DNA of 64,000 nucleotides from Mesorhabditis belari (GCA_958450365.1 CAUEEP010000735.1:191501-255500); one strand, 5' to 3'. Shown: positions 45,708-57,545, numbered from the stretch's first letter. Notes: generated from the letters alone by a model not told the origin. Numbers and translations: made by a program.

Positions 45708-45988
45708 TCACAACTGTCTCGAAAAGTTCGCTAGAATTTTCAACAATATTTCCTTGTCGCGTTCATTTTTTTGCTTGATGATCGTTTGCCGAGATTGGCG
45801 GATGCTTTTTTGAGCGACCTGCCTAAATATAATCAAATATCTATAATCTAATCTATAATCTAGTTCAATATAATCAAAATTAACTTGTTACATTCACTGC
45901 CTTCAAATAGTCGTGATTGAGCAGCTCGCTGGCTAAGGGTCTTCGTGGATTGATGCAGAGCATTTGGCTGAGAAGATCTTTCAGATTG
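45708..45988 (-). pseudogene. Kinase copy K2, C-terminal fragment only
   Basis: The exon at 45988-45892 encodes NLKDLLSQMLCINPRRPLAS and HDYLKAVN; the exon at 45818-45708 encodes QKSIRQSRQTIIKQKNERDK and ILANFSRQL plus a stop. These match the last two exons of the plus-strand copies (FSRQL end). No upstream kinase exons lie to its right; a plus-strand cassette begins instead, so this is a truncated duplicate. Confidence 0.7.
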
Positions 45989-46324
45989 CTGGCGGTAAGG
46001 GTGATTATTAGACTGCGCTTCGAGCAAATGAGGCTTAAAAAGGTGTACGGTGGATTAGTCGCTTAATAGCTTAATACTTAATAGCTAGAAGCTAGAAACG
46101 CAGTAAGCTGGTCAGGTCTAGAACTTGTTTAACCGTTTAAGGCTATCTGCGGAGAGACAAACTAACATCATTTTGGCAAAAATCTAGGACTTTTTTCTTT
46201 GTCAAGTTTCTTTTCAAAAAAAATAGACATTATATTCACAAAAAGTTAATATCATTAATAAAAGGATCGAATTCAGTTCAGTTTTCACCCTTTTCATTTC
46301 ACCATTTTAATTCTGAAAGCATTC

Positions 46325-46577
46325 AGGCAGCTGCTCAAACGATCTGCCTATTTTTGGGGTCAATCCTGAATCTTCATCAAATCATTTGCGTCATTGGCGT
46401 TGTTCTGTTGATCAGTAAGTTTACTAGAAAATAAATTTTAATAAAAGCAATTCGCTTAATGATTTTATCACAATCTTAGGCATTTTCTGCTACATTTCCT
46501 ATATCCGAAATCTATCGGAAAGGAGAGTTTCATCAGAAGAAAAGTTGCCTCAAGAATTCGAATCGACAAATTATTAA
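46325..46577 (+). pseudogene. Small membrane-protein cassette, copy A (5' exon missing)
   Basis: Two exons read AAAQTICLFLGSILNLHQII then CVIGVVLLIS, and, after a GTAAGT-TTAG intron, IFCYISYIRNLSERRVSSEE and a stop after FESTNY. This is one strong membrane helix with a charged tail. Copy C (62034) has the preceding exon; copy B (53650) is damaged. Function unknown. Confidence 0.55.
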
Positions 46578-47003
46578 AAATTGCAATAGAATGTAAATAA
46601 ACAGACATTATATTCATAAAAAGTTAATATCATTAATAAAAGGATTTATTGAGCTCATCATTGTCGGCTTTTCTGTTTTTGAACTGTCTGCCCAAAAACA
46701 TTTCCTTTTAAAACCCTTCTATATTAATTGTGTTGCAAAGTTTTTCACTATTCCAATCATTTGAGTTTGAGTGTTCATTAAATTCTTGAAATCGATGTTT
46801 TATAAACAACACATTCCACTAGTAAGTTCTTATCATGAACCAAAAGAAGGCGGAGACGAAATAAATACCGAAAAAGACGCTAGTGACATATCGATTTTTT
46901 GCAATTCTCTTGCAAGATTTTAATATGTGAGTTTTAGTTGCGGTTGCCAAGAAAGTTCAATTCAATTACAACTTTTTGAGTACTTTAACACAAATTCACT
47001 AAA

Positions 47004-50000
47004 ATGGGCAATTCTTCTACGAAGCGATCAACGGTTTGTTGTTGTTTTTTCTGAAATCATTGTTTGTTTTTTGTTTTTGTTTCATTGTTTTTTCATAATC
47101 ATTGTTTTTTCCAGGGTGATCCTTCACGAACTCCATCGCAAACGATTCAAATTGATTGTGGGAAAGACACGGAAGGAAAAGCGAGAATAATCACAGCTCT
47201 GATTCCTAACGATTATCGACCGGATCTAGCAAGTTTCAGAAATAATTATTTAAACAAATAACCATAATGATTTCATGATGTATTTGATAGTGCTTGTGAG
47301 AATGAGATGCTGGTTTCAATTTGATAGTTTGAAAAACGAGATGATAATTTGAATTTAAACTTATCCAGACAAAAGTTTGAGGTGTAAGCTACAGCTGAGT
47401 ATATCAAACATGAATCAAACTGGGTAAAAGTCTGGAACATGTTCAAAAATAATGAAATTTAGATTTAGTAGCTATGACACAAGATTACTACTAGGTTGAT
47501 GCAAAAGAAATTTCGTTTTTTACAAACAATAAATTTAATCCTTTAGGCAACAATTAATTCCAAAGAATAAGCACCATCGTTATCTACAAGTTGTAGATAA
47601 CGATTGTAGTTGTAGTTGCAGACTACAACCAGCTGCGCTGGGCATCCGCTTTCCTATGCTTTTCAAAGAATTTGCATTATTTCCCAAGGTGAAATTAGGT
47701 GTATCATGTAGTCGCGCTGAGAAATCTACCGAAACACCATCTCGGCGGGTTTTCAACTTTTTCAAAATCTGACTCCAAATTCGGAATCAGCGAATTTTTT
47801 ATTTTAAAATGGATGTTTTCAGTCCCCTAGCAATTCCCCGAAAAAAGCCTCGAACGGACGGACGAGCGTCGTTATATATAGTAGATATCCCTCCAAAGTT
47901 GCTTGAGATTGCGGATTCCCTTATCGAAGAACTCTTGGCTCTCTGATTAAAAGTAGTCGGTCACCCAAATCTCGACCTCTTGCGCATTCATAAACTGACA
48001 ATTCGCAAGACAATGTTGCATCGATCTGAAGAGGTGAAAATCGGAGGGTGATAAGTCTGGACTCTATGGCGCAGTAAGACCTTCCATCCTAATTCCTCTA
48101 ACTTCATCCAAGAAGCTGTGTGTGTGAGCTGGCAAGTTGTCACGGAGGAAATTTGAATAGAACTGCTGCTGAATAGAACAAGGTGCTGAATAGAACTGTT
48201 CTTTCTGAGCTCTAATAATTCAAAATAAATTGATATTCCACTAGCAAGACAACATCACTGTGTACCCATGATAATCCGGCTTTGGAGTTGGAATTGGCAT
48301 TTGACCTTTGCTGAGTCATTATCTTTTTCGAGAAGTGTTATCGATAAATCCACTTCTCGTCTATCGTCAAGATATTCTCAAATAGATGGCTTCTTTTCGA
48401 CTTGAGAAGCAAGATATGGCTGATCAAAACGCGTGCTCCGAGATTCTCGGTGTTCAATTAATCTGTAACCCATCCTTCATTACAATCAGTCTTTCCGATT
48501 ATTTCCAAATGGCGGACAATTGTTGATTGATCTTGTTCATTGATTGATTGATCTTTGATTGATCAAATTGATCTTTAATTGATCAAATTGGTCAAATTGA
48601 CTGACTTAGAAAAGAGCTCCTACTTAGAAAAAGCGTAAAAATAAAGTAAATATCCAAAAGTACAAAAATACAAAAGAAAATCATAAGATTTCCAAATTAA
48701 AAACAAGAAGATTTTATACCAATCAAAATTTCTTTTGCATCAACCTTGTAATTACGAATTTACCATATTTTCAAACTAAAATATTACATGAATCTGCTCC
48801 TTAAACTCTTTTAACCTCTTATTCTCATTGTAGAGCGACACCAACTATCGCTGGGAGGAGCTAGATGAAAAGATATACCACGAAATTGGCCAAGGGAGGA
48901 CCGTGATTGCTGTGTGAGACATTTTCCGCAAAATTTCTCATTGTAAACTTGCTTTCAAGATAAAACCTTTTCCAGAGCGGCTTTGCGCGAGATCAAAGGC
49001 TCCTTTGGAATCAAAACAGAAAGAGTCGTTTTGAAAAAGTAACTTTCATACCACTTTTGACCTTTGAATCAAATTTTGGGTACAACATCGATGGTATCGT
49101 TACAAATCGAGTCCTATATGGCTACACGTCATTGCTACGAGAGTTCCAAAATCTTCAGTATTTGATGCACGATAATGTAAACTATTGCTTCAAAATTTTT
49201 GATAACCCAAAATAGTTTAGATCGCTGTAATGAAAGACTCTTTTTGGAGTTTTGATGAGCAGGGGATCTTGAATCATTTGTGGATTGTCACAGAGAGAAT
49301 GGACTTCACGCTAGCGGATTTTTTCAGGTTTGTTGGTCATATGAGCCATCTTTAACAAGTTTCTAGATGAAATTCAGACATACAGCGAAAAAAGACTATA
49401 CGCCAACGCCAAGGCTACGTGATCATCGCCATCTCGGAGCGATTCTCGTTCAGACCTTGCAAGCACTCGATTACCTGCATCAACGTGGGATCATACATCG
49501 GGTTGGTTGCTGTAATGTTTAGTTGAAAGCTTAATTCATTAAGTTGCTTTCTAGCTAACTGGGGAAAGGCATCAGGTCAAGGTGGCCTTTTAATAGGAGA
49601 GCCACGGGACTTTATACAGGGGCTGGGCTTGGAGGTGTCAGCTTTATCTGTGACCATTTGGTGCTACCTATATGTTGTTATTTTATATCTTTTGCTTTTT
49701 CATGTTTACCCTTGTTATTTAATATAGTTTCTGAGATTATATAGTGTTTTTTAGAGCTGGTCAAGCCGAGTGTTCATCGAAACTCGATCATAGCGTTGCA
49801 TCAATGGGGGCTTTTGACACATGTAATTTCTCAAAATTGGAGTTTCTACGAGGCTCGTGAACAAAACGATTAAAGGCTTCAAGGAATTGGGAACAAATAC
49901 TGATAGAGCTGGTCGAGAAAAATGGCGTTCTGTAGTGAATCAGTCCAACATCAAAAAAGTGCGAGAGAGGTTGTGATCTCAGAACTCAGAACGATCAGTC

Positions 50001-52317
50001 CGGTGATGTCATGCTAAATGGGAATTTCTAAACCTACAAGCTAAGGTGTGTGCTAAACCACATCGAACAGTTGACTCGTTAAAGAAAGCGCTCCTTAAAG
50101 CATGGGAAGAGCTTGATGATGCCTACTTGCATGCCACAGTCGACGCCTGGCGCCCACGTCTTGAAGCGTGCGGGGCCGCTGACGGAGGGATTTTTGAAAT
50201 TTGAGTTTTGTTAACATCTAAATAAAGATTGCTATAAAAACTTTGTTATCTTTGGGCGACTTGTTTTTTGGTTTGTACCGACTGATTTTTCGGGGCCCAT
50301 AATTATGACGCACCTTGTAGAATCGGCTATGCTGATTCTGAATATGCTTCTACTCTTTCCAAAGGAGCTCCGTTAGGTGAGATACCTGGCATCAAAGTTT
50401 AGGCTGATTTTTGGGAGTCCTTATAAGCTTTTCTCTCTTTTTTAAAAAGAGAACTAGTGGCGCAGTGGGTAGTGTGCTTGCCTCCAAAATCTTTTGCCCG
50501 GATTCGAGTTCGCTTCCGGTATACTCTTTTTACTTTTTTGAAAAAATGATTAGAAAATCTGAATTGAATTCCACTATTTTCTGGAATTCAATTCTATCCC
50601 ATTCCGCGTATTGAATTCCACTATTTTTGCATAAGCAGTTCGTGAAATCGTGAACAACCGAATCCTGAAGTCCAGCAACAACAAACAACATTTATGAACA
50701 AAGCATTTATGTTCCTAAATCATTTCTAAACATTTTCCCGTCAATCCAAGTCAAAATAAATGAATCCTGTTGCCATAACCATTTTCTAGGATGAATTTCA
50801 GAATGTGAAGCCAGAAAACATTGGAATGAGCAAGAAGTGCCACTTGAAACTCTTTGATTTTGGCGTTGCAAGGTCGGTTCACAAGAAATCGCTTTACTCT
50901 TTAAATTCTAGGTCAACTAACACCGATCTAACAGAACTGGTTTCTACACCTCTATATCATCCGTTAGAAGTGCAACTGTTCGAGCAATACGATTGGGGAG
51001 GTACTCTAACTTCAAAGCGTTTGAGTTGAGCTGTTTAGTTGACATTTGGGCAACCGGCTTGGTGGCACTTGAATTTCTCAATCATTCATTATACCCGGCA
51101 AATGTGAACTCGGTATGTGACTGTTCTTCTCGCTAAAGTGTTTCTAAAACGCGCTCTAAGAAAACCTACCGTAATGCAGGAGTTGTTTTGGCGGTCTTAA
51201 AAGGTGCCCTACGAAAGTCGGTCGCCCTAACGTAATTCAGTCATCTTTCTTTTGCAGCACGTACTGGTCCTGGACGTCCGTGTCCTCTTACGGGGCTAAT
51301 ATTAAGAGATATAGGCTCAGAGAAGGTTAAAGTATGTAAAGTAGTTGTACGTAAAAAAGCTTTGTGAAGTAAATTTCCACAATAAAAGATAAAAAGACAG
51401 CAAGCAGTGTTTGTTATGATTTTTAGCTATTAATCAATTAATTTTAGAAATTTTTTATTTAATACTTTTAAATTGTAAAGAAAAGGTAGGAAAGGTGAAG
51501 TGATTTCGAGCAAGCGCCTTCAAGAGCGCGATTTACTCGCGTTAATAAAGAATCAACTTCTACATTCATGCTACGATTACAGCTTTCACGGTAACCAGAG
51601 TACGGTAGCTTTCCCCAAAGAGCGAGTTTTAGAATCCGCTTCGGTTAAAGAACAAAATCTGGTTGCTTTGAGCAAGGTCTAACCTTTTAGAAAGACAAAA
51701 TCAAACAGAGAATTCTTGACGTTCTTGGCGTGCCGGAAGACAAGTACAAAGAATTGTGGGTTCATCAAAAAATTATTAATTACTGGAAATTCCTAAAACC
51801 TACTTGAGAAATATTTTTTCAGCTTTAAACACAAGTTGAAGAATGAGGTGCAACGTGACGGTTGCTTTGACGCTTTTCTAACCACGGCTTTTGAGCGACT
51901 TGAACCCGGACGTCGGGATTTGAATGGTAAGCTACATACTTTGCATTCTAAATACTATCGAAAAACTGTTAGTTTACAATTCCAATCAAAAATGTACTGA
52001 GTTGATGGTTTCAGAAGACAATTGAGTCTTAAGCGGCTAATTTCAGAAGAGAACTTGCGGGATCTTCTCAGCAAAATGCTTTGCATCAATCCACGAAGAC
52101 CGCTGGCAAGCGAGCTCCTTGAGCATGAATATTTGAAAATGCTGCAAGTAAGAACTTTTAATCATCTGAAATTTCATTTTCATTTTCATTTTAGAGTGCC
52201 ATGACGAGGAAACAAATTGAGAACTCGACCAACGATCAAGTCACGGATCACGCGAAAAATCAACGCGACAAGGAAACGCTGATCAAAATCCTCAAGAATT
52301 TTTCGAGACAATTGTGA
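47004..52317 (+). CDS. Divergent protein kinase, copy P1; predicted myristoylated pseudokinase, possibly a pseudogene
   Basis: Fourteen exons can be placed; with exon 5 they give 413 residues. Exon 1 (47004-47033) is MGNSSTKRST, a strong N-myristoylation signal. Exon 2 (47115-47228) has a GC-type donor (GCAAGT). The kinase part starts at 48834 (glycine loop IGQGRTVIAV, third Gly lost). It continues with VVLKK (ATP Lys) at 48976-49038, LLREFQNLQYLMHD (alpha-C Glu), WIVTERMDFTLADFF at 49221-49327 and HLGAILVQTLQALDYLHQ ending HR at 49501. Then NVKPENIG (50802), where the catalytic Asp of HRD is Asn, is followed by FDFGVAR, YHPLEVQLFEQYDWG, VDIWATGLVALEFL and MLCINPRRPLASELLEHEY, with a stop at 52317. 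Exon 5 (49080-49176) lacks its AG acceptor, which reads GG. Introns carry mariner, Tc1 and SINE insertions. Confidence 0.75.
47491..48748 (-). mobile_element. Full-length mariner, heavily decayed, in a P1 intron
   Basis: Ends AGGTTGATGCAAAAGAAATT and its complement AATTTCTTTTGCATCAACCT are flanked by TA; 1258 bp. The minus strand shows scraps of transposase (DNLPAHTHSFLDEV, SPDLSPSDFHLFRSMQ) broken by stops. The ends belong to a different mariner group from the TTGGGTTGGTGAATTG elements. Confidence 0.85.
49950..50310 (+). mobile_element. Tc1-like fragment (C-terminal transposase)
   Basis: The plus strand near 50046-50203 reads KVCAKPHRTVDSLKKALLKA then WEELDDAYLHATVDAWRPRL and GGIFEI plus a stop, the end of a Tc1-type transposase related to the 43834 element. 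CAAGGTGCGTCATAATTATG-type end sequence lies near 50300. It is in P1 intron 7. Confidence 0.7.
50453..50535 (+). repeat. tRNA-derived SINE-like sequence
   Basis: TGGCGCAGTGGGTAGTG (A box) is followed about 35 nt on by CCCGGATTCGAGTTCGCTTC (B box). The end has T-rich sequence. A truncated relative is at 54793-54855 in the same relative place in P2. The spacing and boxes look like a tRNA head of a SINE rather than a working tRNA. Confidence 0.6.
51113..51690 (+). other. Large P1 intron, no recognised gene
   Basis: GTATGT to TTTTAG. An open stretch at 51500-51682 has no recognised domain and no homologous place in P2 or P3, so it is probably chance. Confidence 0.5.
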
Positions 52318-54158
52318 GAATGAAATAAAATAATGCTAGTGATGTCCACCTTTTCTGTATTTTTGTTTTACAAATAACCAATTCACCTATTGACCTATTG
52401 CGCGAAATGAGACAAAAATCGTTTTCGATAGGATTTTTACGTTTAAATAGCCAATTGACGTCGAAAAATGGGGGGGAGCCGAAAGTAAATTTTTTTTGAA
52501 TTTTTGAAATCCCTTCGACAAATTTTTTTGAAATCGAGCTTTAGTGGTTTTACCGTGTTGAATTTCAGCCATTTTTTATTGCCGGCGCAAAATTTTGAAA
52601 ACAAAAGCCTAAAACAAAAATGTAAACGGCAAGTTTTATTCTACGGATTTTTCTCTATCTTTTGATATCAAAAAGATAAAAATTGATATATTGTATATAT
52701 TGCTATAGATTGCTCCATTAGAAAAGTCTAATATTTTTCTACAAAAAAGCGTTCAAATTTTATGAAAATGTTTTGTCTCTAGTTTTTTATTGGGACGCGG
52801 AGTCGGGTGGTCAAAAAAGCTGACAACCGGAAGACGCTTTGGTCCACAGAAACCTATCCTGGTGTCAATAGATAAAAGATGGAGCGTAGAAAGTTAGGTT
52901 TATAGCCGAATTTTCAGCATAACCTTAACCGTTTAAGGCTATCTGCGGAGAGACTCTAAGACGTTTTGCTTTTTGCAAAACTCTAAGACTTTTTGCTATG
53001 TCAAGTTCCTTTTCAAAAAAAATAGACTTCATAAAAAGTTAATATCATTAATAAAAGGATTTATTGAGCTCATCATTGTCGGCTTTTCTGTTTTTGAACT
53101 GTCTGCCCAAAAACTTTTCCTTTTAAAACCCTTCTATATTAATTGTGTTGCAAAGTTTTTCACTATTCCAATCATTTGAGTTTGAGTGAATGGTTCTTCA
53201 TCAATCAATTTCCGATAATTTCTTTACCTATTTTATCTCCATTGCCTTTTTTTACCTATTTTATCTAAACTAAGACTGCCAAACTCTTATCGCAAGCCTG
53301 TAAAAGGACTAAGAAAAAGAGACTAGACAAAAACACAAAAGCTATTGGTTTTAGTCTCCTCAATCTCCTCAATCGTTAAGAACTGAATCACAAACAGTTT
53401 AAATAAAATAGTTAAAGGGTAGTGTCGTTCAATTAACATTAATTTAATACTCTTACACTTAACAAATGAAAGAAATGGCCAAGGGGTAGGTTATGCTAGT
53501 GTGCTTTTATTAGCGGAGAAAATATTCAGTCAGATTATTCAAATTCTAAATCGTGTCCCGTTACAATACTTGTCAGATAATTTCCTCTTTAAATAGTGAA
53601 CAAAAGTTCTCATTCTTGTTGAGATTCCTACCTAGCTTTGCTTTGTTTTAGGTAGCGGCTACGATATGCCTATTTTCAGGCCCAATCCTGAATCTCCATC
53701 AAATCATTTGCGTTATTGGTGTTTTTCTGCTAAGAAGTAAGTTTACTGGGATATAAATATACTCAAAACATTTTGATCAATGATTTTATCACAATTTTAA
53801 GCATTTGCTGTTACTTTTCCTTCTATTGGACACGAGAATTTTGGCAGAAAAGTTACCACAAGAATTTGAATCGACAAATTCTTAAAATTGTCTCAATGAA
53901 TTGTAAATAACTTGTATTTTGTGAATAAAATGGGAAATTCTTGAAATCGATGTTTTATAAACAACACATCCCACTTGTAAGTTCTTATCATGAATCAAAA
54001 GAAGGCGGAGACGAAATAAATACCGAAAAAGACGCTAGTGGCATATCGATTTTTTGCAATTCTCTTGCAAGATTTTAATATGTGAGTTTTAGTTGCGGTT
54101 GCCAAGAAAGTTCAATTCAATTACAACTTTTTGGGTACTTTAACACAAATTCACTAGA
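52318..54158. other. Segmental duplicate upstream of P2, including a broken membrane-protein cassette (copy B)
   Basis: The 3' flank of P1 (from 52320) recurs after P2 at 57095. From about 52920 (CGTTTAAGGCTATCTGCGGA) the sequence repeats the block starting at 46140 upstream of P1. The membrane-protein copy B at 53650-53885 (ATICLFSGPILNLHQII and then FLLRS) has lost the tail frame. FIELIIVGFSVFELSAQK near 53060 matches 46640 and 62490. Confidence 0.65.
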
Positions 54159-54437
54159 ATGGGCAATTCTTCTACGAAGCGATCAACGGTTTGTTGTTGT
54201 TTTTTCTGAAATCATTGTTTGTTTTTTGTTTTTGTTTCATTGTTTTTCATAATCATTGTTTTTTCCAGGGTGATCCTTCAAGAACCCCATCGCAAACGAT
54301 TCAAATTGATTGTGAGAAAGATACGGAAGGAAAAGCGAAAATAATCACAGCCCTGATTCCTAGCGATTATCGACCAGATCTAGCAAGTTTCAGAAATAAA
54401 TTCTGTAAACAAATAACCATAATGATTTCGTGATGTA

Positions 54438-54795
54438 TTGGGTTGGTGAACTGAAAACTGCCGGACTTTGAACTAAAATGTATTCAACATAAAACCATCA
54501 GTTCATTCCAAATAATTTTCATTATTATTCACGACTTCTGCCCATTTTACAGGCAATTTGCGGATTCCTCTTTCGTAGTAGGATTTTGGTTTGTGTGTGA
54601 GACAAGTGTGAGACTCAAAAATGGAGGACTGGAGCTGTCCGATGTCTCAGTTTGAGCACTTTCTTCAAAAGAAACCCATTTTGGTGTCAATAGGAAAGAA
54701 AGTGTAGAGAATCAAAAATTAGGCTTATAGCCAAATTTCCAAAAAGATACACTTAATAGTTTCGCTTAAAATGAAAGTTTTGTGAAAATTCGTAT
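54438..54795. mobile_element. Truncated palindromic mariner MITE replacing the P2 N-lobe
   Basis: TA then TTGGGTTGGTGAACTGAAAA at the left, with the same interior as 57709-58228 (TTCCAAATAATTTTCATTAT, GCACTTTCTTCAAAAGAAAC). It ends abruptly near 54795, in the sequence shared with the hairpin core, where SINE-like sequence begins. No right end is seen. Confidence 0.8.
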
Positions 54796-55889
54796 TCGTG
54801 CTCGCCTCCAAAACTTTTTTGCCAGGGTTCGAGTTCGCTTCCGGTATAGTCTTTTGGGAAAATGATTAGAAAATTTGAATTGAATTCCACTATTTTGTGG
54901 AATTCAATTCAATTCTATTCCGCGTATTGAATTCCACCATTTTTGCATAAGCAGTTCGTGAAATCGTGAACAACTGAATCCTGAAGCAACAACAAACAAC
55001 ATTTATGAACAAAGCATTTATGTTCCTAAATCATTTCTAAACATTCTTCCGTTAATCCAATTCAAAATAAATGAATCCTGTTGCCATGACCATTTTCTAG
55101 GATGAATATTTCAGGATGTGAAGCCAGACAACATTGGAATCACCAAGCAATTCAAATTGAAACTTTTCGATTTTGGAGTTGCAAGGTGAATTTCGAAATG
55201 CATCTGCTATATTCAAAACTTTAGACTAATCAACGATACGGAAGATTTGACGGAGATTCCGATGGAATATACCGTTTCAACTCTTTTATACCAACCGCTT
55301 GAAGTGGAACTAGTTGAACAATATGATTCGGGAGGTACTTGAGCTCAATTGAAATTTGAAACAAACTGGTTTAATAACTTTTCTATATACTTAATAACTC
55401 AATACTCAACAACTTTAGTTGACATTTGGTCGACGGGCTTGCTTGTACTCGAGTTTCTCAATTGTCCACTCCATCCGCTGACAGTGGACTCAGTAAAAGT
55501 ACTTTGTTTTCTATAAAGTGCACTTGAGAAAAGCTACCGTAAACTGGTTACTTTTCGAAAGCAATTAATTTGGTCAATACGTCAATACGGCAGCTTTTCT
55601 AGGGTAGCTTTTCTTGGAGTATCTAAAGTTTTTCATTTTTCAAACAATCTTTTCATCTCATTTAGAAAGTGAAGATCAGGCAAAGGATTCTGAATGTTTT
55701 TGGGTTACCGGATGATAAGTACAAGGAGTTGTAGGTTTTATCTACCATTGATTCTCAACAAGGTACAGATTTCCTGCTTCTTTAGTTTCAAAAACAGGCT
55801 TCTAAGCGAGAGGTCACGAGATGGGATGTTTAACGATTTTCTGACCGAAGCATTTAAACGACTCGATTCATCGGTTCAGGATTTGAATG

Positions 55890-56821
55890 GTAGGACCATT
55901 TTGTTCGAATTTTACCTAGAATGTGTTCCTCTCAGTTAATGCGTTTCTTAAAGCGCGCGGTGGCGCAAAAAAGCCACCATAGACGCGACGTAAATTTTAC
56001 ATTTAAACTTTCAAATGCAAATTTTTCTTCGAAAAGCTTTGTTCAAATTTATGGGGATGGCTAATTTGCCCCAAATTTCGGCCAAATCTTGCCTTAAACG
56101 TTCGATTTCTTTTAGCTTTTCCTTTTTAGTTCGATTTCTTTTGGCTTTTCCTTTTTATCAATTGCGTTTCTTTCTTCTTTTCTTAAAAAGCAATTAACTC
56201 CGGTAATTTTTTCATTTCTTTTACTTACTACCTCTTTTGCTAATCAGTGCAAATTTGCTAAAGAGACATACTCATCATGTTATGCTATATGAATTCGATA
56301 AAGGCTCAACTTCAAGTCTAGTTCTAGATCACAGCTCTAGATCACAGCTCTAGATCACAGCTCTAGATCACAGCTCTAGATCAACAAAAGTATATGGTCA
56401 TGACCCCCTCTGTAATCGATGGTTTCACAAGTTTAAGGATGGAGACAAATCTTTAATTTGAAACTTTGCAGAAGAAAAACTGTCCTCGTTATGCATTTGA
56501 TGTTGTTACACATGTTGTTACTGATTTCTGTTGCTCGTAGTGTAAAGTTAATCTAAAAATAAATGTTACTTGATAAAGAATTAAGTTGAAAGTAAATCAA
56601 CAAAAAAAATCCAGGGGATACCGTTGCTTGTAACAATATGTATTCGAAACAATTTGCATAAATCAATTTGTTTAACCGTCGCTTTAACCGAGTTTAACCG
56701 CCATTAACTAATTAATCGACTAAAAAATTGCAAATTCATTCGGTTAATTGTTTAAGCGCGAGGAACACACTCTAGTTTTACCTATCAATTGCACAATTGA
56801 GTCTTAAGCGGCTAATTTCAG
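55890..56821 (+). other. Expanded P2 intron
   Basis: 932 bp against 120 bp in P1 at the same place. It holds a tandem CTCTAGATCACAG repeat (56325-56385) and AT-rich sequence with no gene. The donor is GTAGGA and the acceptor TTTCAG. Confidence 0.55.
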
Positions 56822-57465
56822 AAGAGAAGCGGGATCTTCTCAGCAAAATGCTTTGCATCAATCCACGAAGACCGCTGGCAAGCGAGCTTCTCGATCATGA
56901 CTATTTGAAAGCAATGAATGTAAGAACTTTTAATCAGCTGAAATTTCATTTTCATTTTCATTTTAGTCTCAAATAAAGTGGAAAAAACGAGTTCAAATCT
57001 CGGACAACGATCAAGTCCCGAGTCACGCGAAAAATCAACGCGATAAGGAGACTTTGATCAAAATGCTCAAGAGCTTTTCGAGACAATTGTGATAATGAAA
57101 TAAAATAATTCTAGGGTTGTCCCCTTTTTTTGTATTTTTGTTTAAAAATAACCAATTCACTTGACCTATTGCGCGAAATAACGCAAAAAAAATCGCTTTC
57201 TATAGGATTTTTACGTTTAAATAGCCAATTGACGCAGAAAAATGTGCTGAAGCCGAAAATAAAAGAATTTTTGAAATCCCTTCGGCAAATTTTTTCAAAA
57301 TCGAGTTTTAATGATTTTATGGTGTTGAATTTCAGCCATATTTTATTGTCGGCGCAAAATTTTGAAAACAAAAGCCTAAAACAAAAATGTAAACGGCAAG
57401 TTTTATTCTACGGGGTTTTCTCTATCTTTTAATATCAAAAACATAAAAATTGATATATTACGATA

Positions 57466-57545
57466 TGTTACGTCCGAATCCGGCCATTGATTATCTTGTG
57501 GTCGGTTTCGGACGTTCTAATCCGACCACAATCCGATAAAAGCCA
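57466..57545. repeat. Dispersed repeat (GTCCGAATCCG-type), copies 2 and 3
   Basis: TATGTTACGTCCGAATCCGG and CATTGATTATCTTGTGGTCG occur here and again at 58832-58930, just before the first exon kept in copy P3, and at 8637-8740. Confidence 0.7.

Larger units (their letters stand above)
54159..57092 (+). pseudogene. Kinase copy P2 lacking the N-lobe
   Basis: Exons 54159-54188 (MGNSSTKRST) and 54269-54382 (QTIQIDCEKDTEGKAKIITA, GC-type donor GCAAGT) match P1. All exons for the glycine loop, ATP Lys, alpha-C and HR are gone, replaced by a mariner MITE (from 54438) and a SINE-like piece. The C-lobe is intact in phase: DVKPDNIGITKQFKLKLFDF (55115-55185), TVSTLLYQPLEVELVEQYDS (55225-55334), VDIWSTGLLVLEFLNCPLHP (55419-55492), IRQRILNVFGLPDDKYKEL (55666-55730), FNDFLTEAFKRLDSSVQDLN (55786-55889), RDLLSKMLCINPRRPLASEL (56822-56919), and a tail ending FSRQL (56967-57092). 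Without the N-lobe it cannot be a working kinase as read here. Confidence 0.75.

Noticed and set aside
50453..50535. A functional tRNA gene
   Set aside because: A and B boxes are present but no acceptor stem or anticodon arm pairs; better as a SINE head.
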